A DNA stretch of 64,000 bases from Mycobacterium sp. ACS4331 (GTDB taxonomy: Bacteria; Actinomycetota; Actinomycetes; Mycobacteriales; Mycobacteriaceae): positions 62,001 through 126,000 of the forward strand of contig NZ_LZHW01000087.1 of the NCBI RefSeq assembly GCF_001667265.1, given 5' to 3'. A program made the position numbers and the translations under genes. Of the stretch, positions 1 to 8,358 are shown one piece after another (position 1 is the first letter of the stretch; every line of letters starts with the position of its first letter). The notes beneath the pieces are model-generated. The model was not told the origin of the DNA. It did no database searches and saw only the letters and a list, made by a program, of their open reading frames with translations.

Positions 1-2
1 GG

Positions 3-410
3 GTGTGGGCCGTGATCGCCGACGGATGGACGTACTCACAGTGGGTCGTGGGCAACAGTCGCATGCGTGCCGTCGACCCCAACTGGCCGGCGGTCGGCAG
101 CACGATCCAGCACTCGATCGGGGTGTGGCCCGCGCTGCTCGACGACGTCACGGTGGTGGAGGCCTGTCGGCCCAAGGAGCAGCTGGTGCTGCTGGCGAAG
201 GGCCGCCCGTTCGGCAAGGCGCGGATCACGCTCAACCTCTTCGACAACCCCGACGGCGGATGCCGCATCGAGATGGCTGAGGTTCCCGTCGGGGCCCCGA
301 TGGGGTGGATGCCCAAGCGCGTCGCCCTGGCCGCGGCATTTCCGCGCAACCGGGAGTGCACGTGGCGCCTGGCCTCGCTGGCCGAGCGGCGTACACCCGA
401 AGACCTTTAG
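3..410 (+). CDS. SRPBCC (polyketide cyclase/START-like) protein, 5' end cut off
   Basis: The frame is open to the left edge of the window, so the N-terminus is missing; the first in-frame GTG (Trp-Ala-Val-Ile follows) is probably internal, because family members normally begin about 15-20 residues earlier with the first beta strand. The visible 135 residues contain the VWAVIADGWTYSQWVVG segment, typical of mycobacterial SRPBCC proteins just after strand one, followed by alternating beta strands and a C-terminal helix with NRECTWRLASLAE. The fold makes a hydrophobic cavity used for lipid or polyketide binding; the ligand is unknown. It ends 57 bases before the convergent hemerythrin gene, with a hairpin between them. 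The family call is from sequence feel rather than a catalytic motif. Confidence 0.75.
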   Translation: MWAVIADGWTYSQWVVGNSRMRAVDPNWPAVGSTIQHSIGVWPALLDDVTVVEACRPKEQLVLLAKGRPFGKARITLNLFDNPDGGCRIEMAEVPVGAPMGWMPKRVALAAAFPRNRECTWRLASLAERRTPEDL

Positions 411-415
411 CGTGC

Positions 416-465
416 GCTGTGCGGAATCGCAGGGATTGGCCCGCGACTCCGCACAGCCGCGGGCC
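416..465. terminator. Two overlapping, mutually exclusive hairpins between convergent genes
   Basis: GCTGTGCGGA (416-425) pairs perfectly with TCCGCACAGC (448-457), and GGCCCGCG (438-445) pairs perfectly with CGCGGGCC (458-465), the latter followed by TTT. The arms interleave, so only one hairpin can form at a time. The position between the stops of two convergent genes fits a bidirectional terminator. Confidence 0.6.
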
Positions 466-467
466 TT

Positions 468-1052
468 TCAGTGAACCTGCGGATCGGGCGGGTTGTCCTT
501 GGCCCTGCCGGTCACGGCGTCGCGAACGTGGTCCATCGCAGCCGTGGCCATTCCCATGGTCTTGAGGACGGCCGAGTTGGGCGGGGTGTCCGGATGCGGC
601 CGCGTCGGCGCGAGCTTCTTGGCGGCCTCCAACTTCTCACCGAGCGCAGCCAACTCCTCCTGCGGCACCGCCTCCTGGACGAGTGGCCAGACGACGTCCT
701 GCTCGAACGCGATGTGGTCGCGGCCCAACTGGACGAACTGCTTCAGAGCCTCCTGATAGTCCGGGTCTCCCGGCGCACCGTCCTCGAGCCGCTGCAGTAG
801 GCGCTTTCCTTCCTGCTCCTGCTCAACGGCCTTGTCCGCCAACTCATCCCCTCCGTCGAGGTGGTCGCGCACCATCGGCCAGAAGTGCTGCTCCTCGATC
901 GCCTCGTGCTGAGATTCGGCGATTATCAGGTTGGTCACCATTGTCTGCAGACCGCTGCTGGCCGCACCCGTTCCGCTCGGTGCTCCGTCGAGGACCTCGA
1001 GCATGCCCAGCACGCTCTTGTGGTCCTGACGCAGAAAGGTCAAGGCATCCAT
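468..1052 (-). CDS. Hemerythrin HHE cation-binding domain protein
   Basis: This 194-residue cytoplasmic protein starts at an ATG (MDALTFLRQDHKSVL) preceded by GAGAGGAG. The reading frame runs further upstream into the catalase gene but only as shadow. The hemerythrin four-helix pattern is visible: RQDHKSV at the N-terminus, ESQHEAIEEQHFWP with paired histidines and glutamates, and DHIAFEQDVVWPLV in the later helix, all expected di-iron ligands. A charged C-terminal tail with HPDTPPNSA follows. Family members bind a non-haem di-iron site and are linked to oxygen, NO or peroxide sensing. It lies 14 bp after the manganese catalase on the same strand, so the two are almost certainly one transcript under the SigF-type promoter at 2032-2055. 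This pairing is familiar from SigF-controlled genes in fast-growing mycobacteria (recalled, not checked). Confidence 0.9.
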   Translation of the reverse strand: MDALTFLRQDHKSVLGMLEVLDGAPSGTGAASSGLQTMVTNLIIAESQHEAIEEQHFWPMVRDHLDGGDELADKAVEQEQEGKRLLQRLEDGAPGDPDYQEALKQFVQLGRDHIAFEQDVVWPLVQEAVPQEELAALGEKLEAAKKLAPTRPHPDTPPNSAVLKTMGMATAAMDHVRDAVTGRAKDNPPDPQVH

Positions 1053-1066
1053 CAGTGTGGCTCCTC

Positions 1067-1960
1067 TCAGGAGGTGGCGACGTGCTGCTCGTGCGTGAAG
1101 GGTTTCTCGGCGGCCACGTCGGGCTCCCCGTCGGGGTTGGCCTCGGCGCCTTTGTTGTTGCGCAGGGACGTTCCGAGCCACTGTTCTTCGGGCTTCTCGA
1201 CGTAGTCCCATTCGATGCCCTCGGGCCACGGACCCTGGCCCTCGTTCCACGGGCCGCGCACCGACCCGTCGCCGTTGCTCATGTTGAACGCGACATTCTG
1301 GAACCGCGGATCGCCTGCCAGCTGACCGGGCGGGAAGTTCACCGGCAGTTCGTTGAGCGCGGCGGTGAACTGTTGGTAGTGCGCGATCTCGCGAGTCATC
1401 AGGAAGGTCAGAGTGTCCTGGACGCCGGGGTCGTCGGTGAACTGCTTGAGATATTCGTAGACCACCTTGGCCCGGGACTCAGCCGCCAGATTGTTACGCA
1501 GGTCGACGGTGGGGTCACCGTTGGCGTCGATGAACGCTCCGGTCCAGTTGTTTCCCGCCGAATCCTTGACGTCGGGTCCGCCGCCGCTGAGCACCAGGAA
1601 CATCGGATTGACTGCGACCTGGTGAATCGCCTGGTCCCGGCCGTCGCGGCTGGCGACCGCGGGCATCCAGTCGCAGCGTTGGTGGGCAAGCTTGAGGTCG
1701 TCGTTGAGTCCGTCGAGAAGCATCGTGATGGTCGAGCCGACCATCTCGAGATGGCTCAATTCCTCGGTCGCGATGTCCATGAACAGGTCGTACATCTTGG
1801 GGTTCTTCTCCCGGAGGACGAACGCCTGGGTGAAGTACTGCAGGGCAGCTGTCAATTCGCCGTTCGCCCCGCCGAACTGCTCCATGAGCAGTGAAGCGAA
1901 CCTCGGATCGGGCTCATTGACCCGTACCTCGAACTGAAGATCTTTGTTATGAGTGAACAC
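1067..1960 (-). CDS. Non-haem manganese catalase
   Basis: This 297-residue enzyme converts hydrogen peroxide to water and oxygen using a dimanganese centre. The GTG start (VFTHNKDLQFEVRV) is preferred because GGGAGG lies just upstream and family members begin MFTHNK or similar; the frame extends 14 codons further without support. Ligand segments are in the expected order: NGELTAALQYF (bridging Glu near residue 35), ATEELSHLEMV (ExxH), YEYLKQF and REIAHYQQF (second Glu and His). The length matches the family. It is the first gene of a two-gene operon with the hemerythrin protein and has a SigF promoter match about 70 bp upstream, so expression in stationary phase or oxidative and light stress is likely. 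No signal peptide is seen, so the protein is cytosolic. Confidence 0.95.
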   Translation of the reverse strand: MFTHNKDLQFEVRVNEPDPRFASLLMEQFGGANGELTAALQYFTQAFVLREKNPKMYDLFMDIATEELSHLEMVGSTITMLLDGLNDDLKLAHQRCDWMPAVASRDGRDQAIHQVAVNPMFLVLSGGGPDVKDSAGNNWTGAFIDANGDPTVDLRNNLAAESRAKVVYEYLKQFTDDPGVQDTLTFLMTREIAHYQQFTAALNELPVNFPPGQLAGDPRFQNVAFNMSNGDGSVRGPWNEGQGPWPEGIEWDYVEKPEEQWLGTSLRNNKGAEANPDGEPDVAAEKPFTHEQHVATS

Positions 1961-2031
1961 GACGCCTCCCGGCTGAATGGTGAGAAAGAGAATGCGGTCC
2001 AAAGGGCTGCAGGCCGCGACTCTCCATCGGG

Positions 2032-2055
2032 TACCCGGGGTCGGCGTTCACAAAC
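2032..2055 (-). promoter_or_regulatory. SigF-type promoter for the manganese catalase operon
   Basis: On the minus strand the sequence reads GTTT, a 15-base spacer, then GGGTA (+ strand TACCC at 2032-2036, AAAC at 2052-2055). This matches the mycobacterial SigF consensus GTTT-N15-17-GGGTA. It lies in the 98-bp gap upstream of the catalase GTG. Confidence 0.7.
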
Positions 2056-2058
2056 TGA

Positions 2059-2664
2059 TCAGCGCCGCGAGATCCGGTGGCCGGCCCGGCCGTGGGTCTT
2101 CGGCAAACGATTCACTAAGGACCGCGTCACCTTGGCCAGCACCACTGCGGCCAAAACCCATGGCCCGCCAACAATCAACGGATCCATCCAGGTGTGCGAC
2201 TTGTCCACCCGAGTGGTCCCGACCCGGGACTTCCATCCGTGATGGGTGAACTCACTTCGGATACCGGTCTGGGTGAAGGGATTGTCGGGACGCGTGGTGA
2301 GGAACGACTCGATGTGCCCCTCGACGGCGTTGATGCGATCTGCGCCGAGCAGCAGCAGCCAGTGCGCCGCACGTCCCTCGCTGAAGCCGTAGGCATACCT
2401 GCGAACCACTCCCGACAGTCCACGCGGGGGTGTCGATGTCCCGAACACCGGCGTCAACATCGCATGTTCGATGGACCGCTCCCGCGGCCACTTCTCCGGC
2501 TGACGTTCGGGCACCTCCCAGTGCGCGCCGGTTCCCTCGGGATCGGGCCGCAGGCGGGGCACCGCCGGGCGGTCGGCGGGATCGAGATCGACCCCCCAGC
2601 CCGGAATGCGGGCTCGCAGCTCCGCACTGTCTGGAACCGGGGGATGGTCTGCCGTGTACACCAT
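2059..2664 (-). CDS. Conserved hypothetical protein with one C-terminal membrane helix
   Basis: This 201-residue protein of unknown function starts at an ATG (MVYTADHPPVPDSAEL) and is not assigned to a named family. The N-terminal half is polar and proline-rich (GWGVDLDPADRPAVPRL). The middle has a helical segment GRAAHWLLLLGADRINAVEG followed by a stretch containing GIRSEFTHHGWKSRV. Near the C-terminus WMDPLIVGGPWVLAAVVLA forms a hydrophobic helix before a basic tail (RLPKTHGRAGHRISRR), suggesting a tail-anchored protein with the basic end in the cytosol. It begins 12 bp after the zinc alcohol dehydrogenase stop on the same strand, so it shares that transcript and its SigF-type promoter. Stress-related function is inferred only from that context. 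Confidence 0.75.
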   Translation of the reverse strand: MVYTADHPPVPDSAELRARIPGWGVDLDPADRPAVPRLRPDPEGTGAHWEVPERQPEKWPRERSIEHAMLTPVFGTSTPPRGLSGVVRRYAYGFSEGRAAHWLLLLGADRINAVEGHIESFLTTRPDNPFTQTGIRSEFTHHGWKSRVGTTRVDKSHTWMDPLIVGGPWVLAAVVLAKVTRSLVNRLPKTHGRAGHRISRR

Positions 2665-2676
2665 GGCATGCTCCTG

Positions 2677-3825
2677 TCAGCTTGCCTGCGGAAGGACGAT
2701 GGGCTTGATGCAGTCGTCAAGCTTGGCCGAGAAGATGTGATAGCCGTCGGCGATGTGCTCAAGCGGAATTCGGTGGGTGACAATGTCATTCGGCTTCAGA
2801 TAGCCGTTCTGGATGTGAGAGAACAGGCGTGGCCACTGACGTTTCACAGGACACTGGTTCATGCGCAGCGTCAGGCCCTTGTTCATCGCATCGCCGAACT
2901 TGACGGCGCTGAACATCGGGCCGTACGCCCCCATCACCGACACCGTGCCACCCTTGCGGACGGAGTCGATGGCCCAGTTCAGCGCGACCGGAGAACCGCC
3001 CTGCAACTTGAACTTCGCCGCCGTGACGTGTTGGAGGAAGTTGCCGTCGGCCTCGGCCCCGACGCAGTCGATCACCGAGTCGGCACCGAGATGTCCAGTG
3101 GCCCTTTTCATCTCAACGACAATGTCGTCGTACTCAGCGAAGTTCCGCGTCTCGGCATGTGCGAAGGTGCGCGCCTTGTCCAGACGGTTCTCCAGGTGGT
3201 CGATCACGATGACACGGCCCGCACCCATCAGCCACGCCGATTTCGCGGCGTACAGCCCCACCGGACCAGCACCGAAGACCGCGACGGTGTCGCCTTCAGC
3301 AATGTCGGCGAGTTGTGCGCCGAAATATCCGGTCGCCAGCGCGTCGGTACACAGCAGTGCGTCCTCGTCGTCCATCCAGTCCGGAATGAGCGCGGGTCCG
3401 ACGTCTGCGAACGGCACCCGGACGAATTCGGCCTGACCGCCGTCGTATCCGCCGCAGGTGTGCGAGTAACCGTAGATGCCGCCGACCGCCGTGGCGTTCG
3501 GGTTGACGTTGTGACAGTTCGAGTACAACCCGCGGGCGCAGAAGTAACACGAGCCGCAGTACACATTGAACGGGACCATCACCCGGTCACCGGCCTTGAG
3601 GTTCTGCACTGAGGGGCCCACCGCCTCAACCACGCCGATGAACTCGTGGCCGAAGGTCATGCCGACCCGGGTGTCGGGCATCATTCCGTGATAGAGGTGC
3701 AGGTCAGACCCGCAGATTGCCGCCATGGTCACCCGCACAATCGCGTCGTTGGGGTGTTCGATCGCCGGCATGTCCTTCTCTTCGACCCGCACTTTGTATG
3801 GGCCTCGATAGACCATTGCACGCAT
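2677..3825 (-). CDS. Zinc-dependent alcohol dehydrogenase, glutathione-independent formaldehyde dehydrogenase type
   Basis: This 382-residue medium-chain dehydrogenase starts at MRAMVYRGPYKVRV, with GAGGAGGG directly upstream; longer in-frame starts lack a ribosome site. Catalytic zinc ligands are seen in ICGSDLHLYHG and FGHEFIGVV. The structural zinc loop follows as CGSCYFCARGLYSNC. The Rossmann glycine motif is VFGAGPVGLYAAKSA, with an acidic residue (VIDHLENR) consistent with NAD. The long insertion before the C-terminus resembles the formaldehyde/threonine dehydrogenase-like branch that many actinobacteria carry in several copies. The substrate is uncertain. It is the first gene of a two-gene operon with the unknown protein downstream, driven by the SigF-type promoter at 3858-3882, and is divergent from the permease at 4065. 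Confidence 0.9.
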   Translation of the reverse strand: MRAMVYRGPYKVRVEEKDMPAIEHPNDAIVRVTMAAICGSDLHLYHGMMPDTRVGMTFGHEFIGVVEAVGPSVQNLKAGDRVMVPFNVYCGSCYFCARGLYSNCHNVNPNATAVGGIYGYSHTCGGYDGGQAEFVRVPFADVGPALIPDWMDDEDALLCTDALATGYFGAQLADIAEGDTVAVFGAGPVGLYAAKSAWLMGAGRVIVIDHLENRLDKARTFAHAETRNFAEYDDIVVEMKRATGHLGADSVIDCVGAEADGNFLQHVTAAKFKLQGGSPVALNWAIDSVRKGGTVSVMGAYGPMFSAVKFGDAMNKGLTLRMNQCPVKRQWPRLFSHIQNGYLKPNDIVTHRIPLEHIADGYHIFSAKLDDCIKPIVLPQAS

Positions 3826-3857
3826 ACGCCCTCCTCGATCGGGGTCTCTCGTCGCGC

Positions 3858-3882
3858 TTACCCCGTTTGACACCCCCAAAAC
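3858..3882 (-). promoter_or_regulatory. SigF-type promoter for the alcohol dehydrogenase operon
   Basis: The minus strand reads GTTT (3882-3879), a 15-base spacer, then GGGTAA (3863-3858). The -10 element ends about 32 bases before the ATG at 3825. Element and spacing match the mycobacterial SigF consensus as well as the catalase promoter does. Confidence 0.7.
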
Positions 3883-4064
3883 TCACGTCGGCGCACACGG
3901 CACCACGACATCCCCTTCCCCAGGCATTCGCAGGAGATGCCCGTCAGCCGGACATCGAAACCGGTTCGCACCGAGACTGCGGATATCCCACGCCCGATCC
4001 GGGTATGCCCATCCGACACCGCGCCCTCGGCGACGCAGTGATGCTCGGAGCACAGGAGACCTGG

Positions 4065-5411
4065 ATGACATCAGCGGAGGCAACCGCAGCAGCGCCGGAG
4101 AACGCTGCCCCCGACGGCAGACTGAAGCGCGGGATCACCGGTCCCCTGCTGTTCCTGTTCATCCTGGGGGATGTGCTCGGGGCCGGAATCTACGCACTGA
4201 TGGGCGTCCTGTCGGAAAAGGTCGGCGGAGCACTGTGGGCGCCGCTGGTGGTGGCGCTGGTGCTCGCGCTCCTCACCGCCGGCTCCTATGCCGAACTCGT
4301 CACGAAATACCCCCGGGCCGGGGGCGCCGCGGTGTTCGCCGAGCGGGCGTTCAAGCGTCCCGTCGTGTCCTTCCTGGTCGGCTTCTGCATGCTCGCCGCC
4401 GGGGTCACGAGCGCGGCGGGTCTGGCGATCGCCTTCGCTGGTGATTACCTCAACACATTCACTGATGTCCCGGCCGTCCCCGCCGCCATCGGCTTCTTGG
4501 CCCTCGTGGCAGCACTCAACGCCAGGGGCATCAGCGAGTCGGTGAAGAGCAATGTGGTGATGACGGCGATCGAACTGACTGGCCTGCTCATCGTCGTCAT
4601 CGCGGGTGCGGTCATGCTCGGGGGCGGACGCGGCGACATCGGTCGCGCCAGTCAGTTCCCGGAAGGCGCCAGCCCTGCGATGGCGATCCTGGCCGGGGCG
4701 ATCATCGCCTACTACTCCTTCGTCGGATTCGAGACGTCGGCGAACGTCGCCGAGGAGATCAGACATCCGAGCCGGGTCTATCCGACCGCGCTCTTCGGGG
4801 CCCTCATCACGGCGGGTGTCGTCTACGTGCTGGTCGGATTGGCCAGTGCCGCGGTTCTCGCCCCCGCGGATCTGGCCTCGTCGTCCGGTCCACTTCTCGA
4901 CGTCGTGTCCGCCTCGGGACTGGGCGTGCCGGACTGGGTGTTCAGCGCCATCGCACTCGTCGCCGTCGCCAACGGCGCGCTGCTGACCATGATCATGTCG
5001 AGCCGACTGGCGTTCGGCATGGCCGAGCACGGGCTTCTCCCTGGCGTTCTCGCGCGGGTGCTGCCGCAGCGACGAACACCGTGGGTCGCGATCGTGTCCA
5101 CCACCGTGGTGGCGATGCTGCTGACGTTGGTCGGCGGTCTGTCCACACTTGCCGAGACGGTGGTCCTGCTGCTGCTGTTCGTGTTTCTGTCCACGAATGT
5201 GGCGGTGCTGGTGCTGCGCCGAGACGCTGTCGAGCACGGCCATTTCAGGGTGTGGACGGCCGTCCCGGTGCTGGGGGTGGCCTCCTGCGTCCTGCTGCTC
5301 ACGCAGCAGTCGGCCAAGGTCTGGCTGTTCGCCGCGATCCTGCTCGCAGTCGGCGTCGTCCTGTACGTCGTCGCACGCGCAGCCACCCGCAGAACCGCGG
5401 GCCAGCCGTAA
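4065..5411 (+). CDS. APC-superfamily amino acid/polyamine permease
   Basis: This 448-residue inner-membrane transporter starts at ATG 4065 (MTSAEATAAAPENAAPDG), chosen because AGGAG sits 7 bases upstream; a longer in-frame start at 4041 lacks one. About twelve hydrophobic segments follow. The first, ITGPLLFLFILGDVLGAGIY, carries the unwound GAGIY element that binds substrate amino and carboxyl groups in APC transporters. Segment six contains YYSFVGFETSANVAEEI, the other conserved family signature. The length is typical. It probably imports an amino acid or amine by proton symport; specificity cannot be read. It stands alone, divergent from the SigF-controlled dehydrogenase, and is followed by small inverted repeats before the protease gene. 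Confidence 0.9.
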   Translation: MTSAEATAAAPENAAPDGRLKRGITGPLLFLFILGDVLGAGIYALMGVLSEKVGGALWAPLVVALVLALLTAGSYAELVTKYPRAGGAAVFAERAFKRPVVSFLVGFCMLAAGVTSAAGLAIAFAGDYLNTFTDVPAVPAAIGFLALVAALNARGISESVKSNVVMTAIELTGLLIVVIAGAVMLGGGRGDIGRASQFPEGASPAMAILAGAIIAYYSFVGFETSANVAEEIRHPSRVYPTALFGALITAGVVYVLVGLASAAVLAPADLASSSGPLLDVVSASGLGVPDWVFSAIALVAVANGALLTMIMSSRLAFGMAEHGLLPGVLARVLPQRRTPWVAIVSTTVVAMLLTLVGGLSTLAETVVLLLLFVFLSTNVAVLVLRRDAVEHGHFRVWTAVPVLGVASCVLLLTQQSAKVWLFAAILLAVGVVLYVVARAATRRTAGQP

Positions 5412-5426
5412 CAGATCTGCCGTCCG

Positions 5427-5451
5427 GGTGACCGCGTGAGGCGTGGTCACC
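5427..5451. terminator. Possible weak terminator hairpin after the permease
   Basis: GGTGACC (5427-5433) pairs with GGTCACC (5445-5451) across an 11-base loop, and a second small repeat (ACCTCG/CGAGGT) follows. No T-run is present, so the terminator function is tentative. Confidence 0.3.
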
Positions 5452-5506
5452 TCGAAGAACCCGAGGTTGGACGGTGCCCGGGGCACGGTTCTGGAAAAGT
5501 GATGTT

Positions 5507-7153
5507 GTGACCAACCAAGCTCGGGGGCGGGCGGCGCGGGCCCGATGGGGACTTCCGACCGCCTGCGTCGTGGTGATGATCGTCTTCGCCGCGCTGACCC
5601 CGGCATCCGACCGGGATGTCCTTCCAGCCCCACAGCGGCCGGCGATCACCGGCCCGATGCAACTGCTGCTCGCCGCCTCCACCGACCTCGGTCCGGCCCG
5701 CGCGGACCGGGTCCAGCTCACCGCTTCGCTGCACGCCCCCGATCAACCGGTCGCGCTGCGCGCCTGGGCCCGCGAGCGCGGCCTGTCCGTGCGTTGGCGA
5801 CCGGACGACAACTGGGCGATCCTGGAGGGCCCCCCGTTGGCTGTGTCGCGCGCGCTCGACCTGGATGTGCACGACTATCGGGGTCGCCGCGGCCAGCAGT
5901 TCTACGCCTCGCCGCAACAACCCCAGATCCCCGAGGCGCTGCGGCATGAGGTCCAAGGGCTGGGCCGAATTCTCAGCTACACACCGCACCACACGTCCGT
6001 GCCGGGACGGCCGGGCATCGTTCCCCGAGACGTACCCGACCGGGCCCTGACGCCCGCGACCATGCTCACCGCGTACAACGCGGACCGCCTCGCCCGCGAC
6101 GGCTTCACGGGCAAGGGGACCACGATCGTCATCTTCGCCTTCGACGGATTCGATCAGGCCGATCTCGACACCTTCTCCACAATGTTCGACCTGCCGACCT
6201 TCACGCCCGAGGTGGTCGGTGGTCAGCCGGGACCTCCCGCGGCGGAACTGACCATGGATCTTCAAGTCACGCACGCCATCGCCCCTGACGCGCGCAAAGT
6301 CGTGGTGAACGCGCGTCCGACGGTCGAGGGGCCAGGCGGCTATGAGCGGATCGGCCAGATGCTCGAGGACACCGACCGACGGTATCCCGGTGCGGTGTGG
6401 AGCTTTTCGATCGGCTGGGGCTGCGACAGATTGATCACCGCCGCCGACCTGGCCCCCGTCCAGTCCGCACTGCGGCGCGCCCAGTCACACGGTACGGTCG
6501 CCTTCAACGCCAGCGGCGACCTCGCGGGCCTGGAGTGCAAGGGCGGTGCGGACTGGGACTCCCCGCCCGGCGAGACTGACATCGGTCTGGACTCGGTGGC
6601 CTCGCTCCCCGAGATGACCAGCGTGGGCGGGACGACCCTGTCGACCGACGCCGACGCGAAGTGGATCGGCGAACAGGCTTGGTTCGACCCTCCCCTGTCA
6701 CAGGGCACCGGCGGCGGAGTCTCCACACTGTTCGACACACCGTCGTGGCAGCAGAGTGTCGCGGACACCCTGCCCACGGAGCGCGCGGCAGGACGGCGGC
6801 TCACCCCCGATGTCGCGGCGGTCGCCGACTCCTTCACGGGAATGACCATCGTTCTGGGACAACAGGTCTACGTCGGCGGCGGCACGTCGCAGTCCGCCCC
6901 GATCTGGGCGGCCTTCACCGCGATCATCACCCAGTATCTGATCGCCAACGGCGGCGGCCTGATCGGAGAGATCAACCCGCTTCTGTATCGCATCGCACAG
7001 GGCGCTCCATTCCCAGCGTTCCGCGATGTCACACTCGGCGGAAATGCCGTCGACACCGCAGGCCCGGGTTATGACCTCGTCAGCGGCCTCGGCACACCGG
7101 ATGTCGACAACCTCGCACGCAACCTGCTGATTCTGCAGAGGACGGGACTGTGA
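5507..7153 (+). CDS. Secreted sedolisin (S53 family serine-carboxyl peptidase) with pro-domain
   Basis: This 548-residue acid-type endopeptidase starts at GTG 5507 with GGAAAAG seven bases upstream. A basic N-terminus (RGRAARARW) leads to a hydrophobic stretch (LPTACVVVMIVFAALTPA), a signal peptide or signal anchor. A pro-domain of roughly 140 residues follows, then the catalytic domain from about residue 190. The S53 catalytic set is complete: Glu247 and Asp251 in AAELTMDLQ, oxyanion Asp338 in NASGDLAG, and nucleophile Ser461 in GTSQSAP. The C-terminal calcium site FRDVTLGGN...GYDLVSGLGTPD is intact. It should therefore be an active, extracytoplasmic protease. Its stop overlaps the GTG of the next gene (GTGA), making it the first gene of a three-gene operon. 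Confidence 0.93.
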   Translation: MTNQARGRAARARWGLPTACVVVMIVFAALTPASDRDVLPAPQRPAITGPMQLLLAASTDLGPARADRVQLTASLHAPDQPVALRAWARERGLSVRWRPDDNWAILEGPPLAVSRALDLDVHDYRGRRGQQFYASPQQPQIPEALRHEVQGLGRILSYTPHHTSVPGRPGIVPRDVPDRALTPATMLTAYNADRLARDGFTGKGTTIVIFAFDGFDQADLDTFSTMFDLPTFTPEVVGGQPGPPAAELTMDLQVTHAIAPDARKVVVNARPTVEGPGGYERIGQMLEDTDRRYPGAVWSFSIGWGCDRLITAADLAPVQSALRRAQSHGTVAFNASGDLAGLECKGGADWDSPPGETDIGLDSVASLPEMTSVGGTTLSTDADAKWIGEQAWFDPPLSQGTGGGVSTLFDTPSWQQSVADTLPTERAAGRRLTPDVAAVADSFTGMTIVLGQQVYVGGGTSQSAPIWAAFTAIITQYLIANGGGLIGEINPLLYRIAQGAPFPAFRDVTLGGNAVDTAGPGYDLVSGLGTPDVDNLARNLLILQRTGL

Positions 7154-8358
7154 GCGAAGACGCGGCCGTCGAGCGGCCCACGATCGAATGCGGCGTGTGC
7201 CAGATCGATGTGCCCGCGGGCGAGTTCTGTGGACTCTGTGGCGGACACCTGGACGATGCGCCCCGCAACAGCCCGGAATGGCTGCGTTGGGGGGCTTTCA
7301 GCGCATCCCCTGGCGAACATCTGCTGACACCCAACGTTCTCAGCACGCTGTTCCCGCATCTGCCGCCCCGCTCCCGGTTCCCCTTCCTGGTGGGACTGGC
7401 ACTGCTGATCATCGCACTGGCCGCGGCAACGCTGTTCAAGCTCCCCGCAGCGCTGATCACCGTTGCGGCACTGGGACTTCCGCTGCTTTTTCTGATCTAC
7501 CTGCAGGAGGCCGACGTCTACCGCGACATCTCGTCGGCGACGCTGGTGATCACCTCGGCCTTGGGGATCGGACTCGGGGTGGGATGGGTGCTGCTGACCG
7601 GTGCCGCCGCAGCGCGGGCGTACGGCGTGCCGCTGGGGGCGGGCATCTCCGGGTTCCGGATTCTGCGCGACGGATTCGGTGTGCCCCTGGGGGCGCTGCT
7701 GCTCATGCTGGTACCCGCGGCGCTGATGCGCGTGCTGGGACCGCGCCGCCGCCTGGAGGCGCTCGACGGGTTCGCCCTCGGCGCGCTCGGGGCGCTGATG
7801 TTCACTGCCGCAGCGACGCTGACCCGACTCGCACCACAGTTCGCCGTCGGCATGGTGGCCCGCTCCCGGCCGATCGAGGGCCTGATGGTGGAGGCCGGGA
7901 TCCGCGGGATCGCGGTGCCGCTCACCGCCGCATGCGTGGGTGGGCTCATCGGCACCGCACTGTGGTTTCGCCGTCCACCCAACAAGAGGCACCAGCACCG
8001 CAGTTATGTACGCGTCGTGCTGGCCCTCTTGGGCCTCACGGTCATCGCGCTGTACGCCGCGATCGGACTCATCGACATCGCCCGCGTGCCCCAGTTCCTG
8101 CAGTTGGCCGCGCATCTGGCGATCGCCGCCATCGCACTTCTGGCACTGCGGATCGGAATCCACCTTGCCCTCCTGCACGAACAGCATGATGAGCCCGACC
8201 AGGACGAACCGCTGATCTGCTGGCAGTGCGGCCACGTCGTGCCCGACATGCCGTTCTGCGCCGCCTGTGGCGCGTCCACGCAGGCGTCCTCACGCACATC
8301 GAGGCGGTATCGCCGCGAACACCGCCCCGTACAACAGGATTCGGAGAACCCGGCATGA
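7150..8358 (+). CDS. Polytopic membrane protein with zinc ribbons at both ends
   Basis: This 402-residue protein starts at GTG 7150, overlapping the protease stop. The N-terminus holds a CxxC-x9-CxxC zinc ribbon (Cys14, 17, 27, 30: ECGVCQI...FCGLCGG). About eight hydrophobic segments follow between residues 75 and 345. The C-terminus holds a second ribbon near residues 357-375 (CWQCGHVVPDMPFCAACG) and a basic tail. Both ribbons would be cytosolic if the helix number is even. There is a single acidic segment in a loop (YLQEADVYRD), but I see no recognisable intramembrane-protease motif, so PrsW or rhomboid function is not claimed. The function is unknown. Strict coupling between the sedolisin and the anchored protein suggests a role in displaying, exporting or regulating the protease. 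Confidence 0.85.
   Translation: MSEDAAVERPTIECGVCQIDVPAGEFCGLCGGHLDDAPRNSPEWLRWGAFSASPGEHLLTPNVLSTLFPHLPPRSRFPFLVGLALLIIALAAATLFKLPAALITVAALGLPLLFLIYLQEADVYRDISSATLVITSALGIGLGVGWVLLTGAAAARAYGVPLGAGISGFRILRDGFGVPLGALLLMLVPAALMRVLGPRRRLEALDGFALGALGALMFTAAATLTRLAPQFAVGMVARSRPIEGLMVEAGIRGIAVPLTAACVGGLIGTALWFRRPPNKRHQHRSYVRVVLALLGLTVIALYAAIGLIDIARVPQFLQLAAHLAIAAIALLALRIGIHLALLHEQHDEPDQDEPLICWQCGHVVPDMPFCAACGASTQASSRTSRRYRREHRPVQQDSENPA

Noticed and set aside
4071..5633. 520-residue minus-strand frame opposite the permease
   Set aside because: Composition is Arg/His/Gln-rich without hydrophobic core, typical of antisense of a GC-rich membrane gene.
7150..8358. PrsW/rhomboid-type intramembrane protease for the zinc-ribbon membrane protein
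   Set aside because: No EExxK, HxxxE or serine-histidine pair in membrane helices was found.
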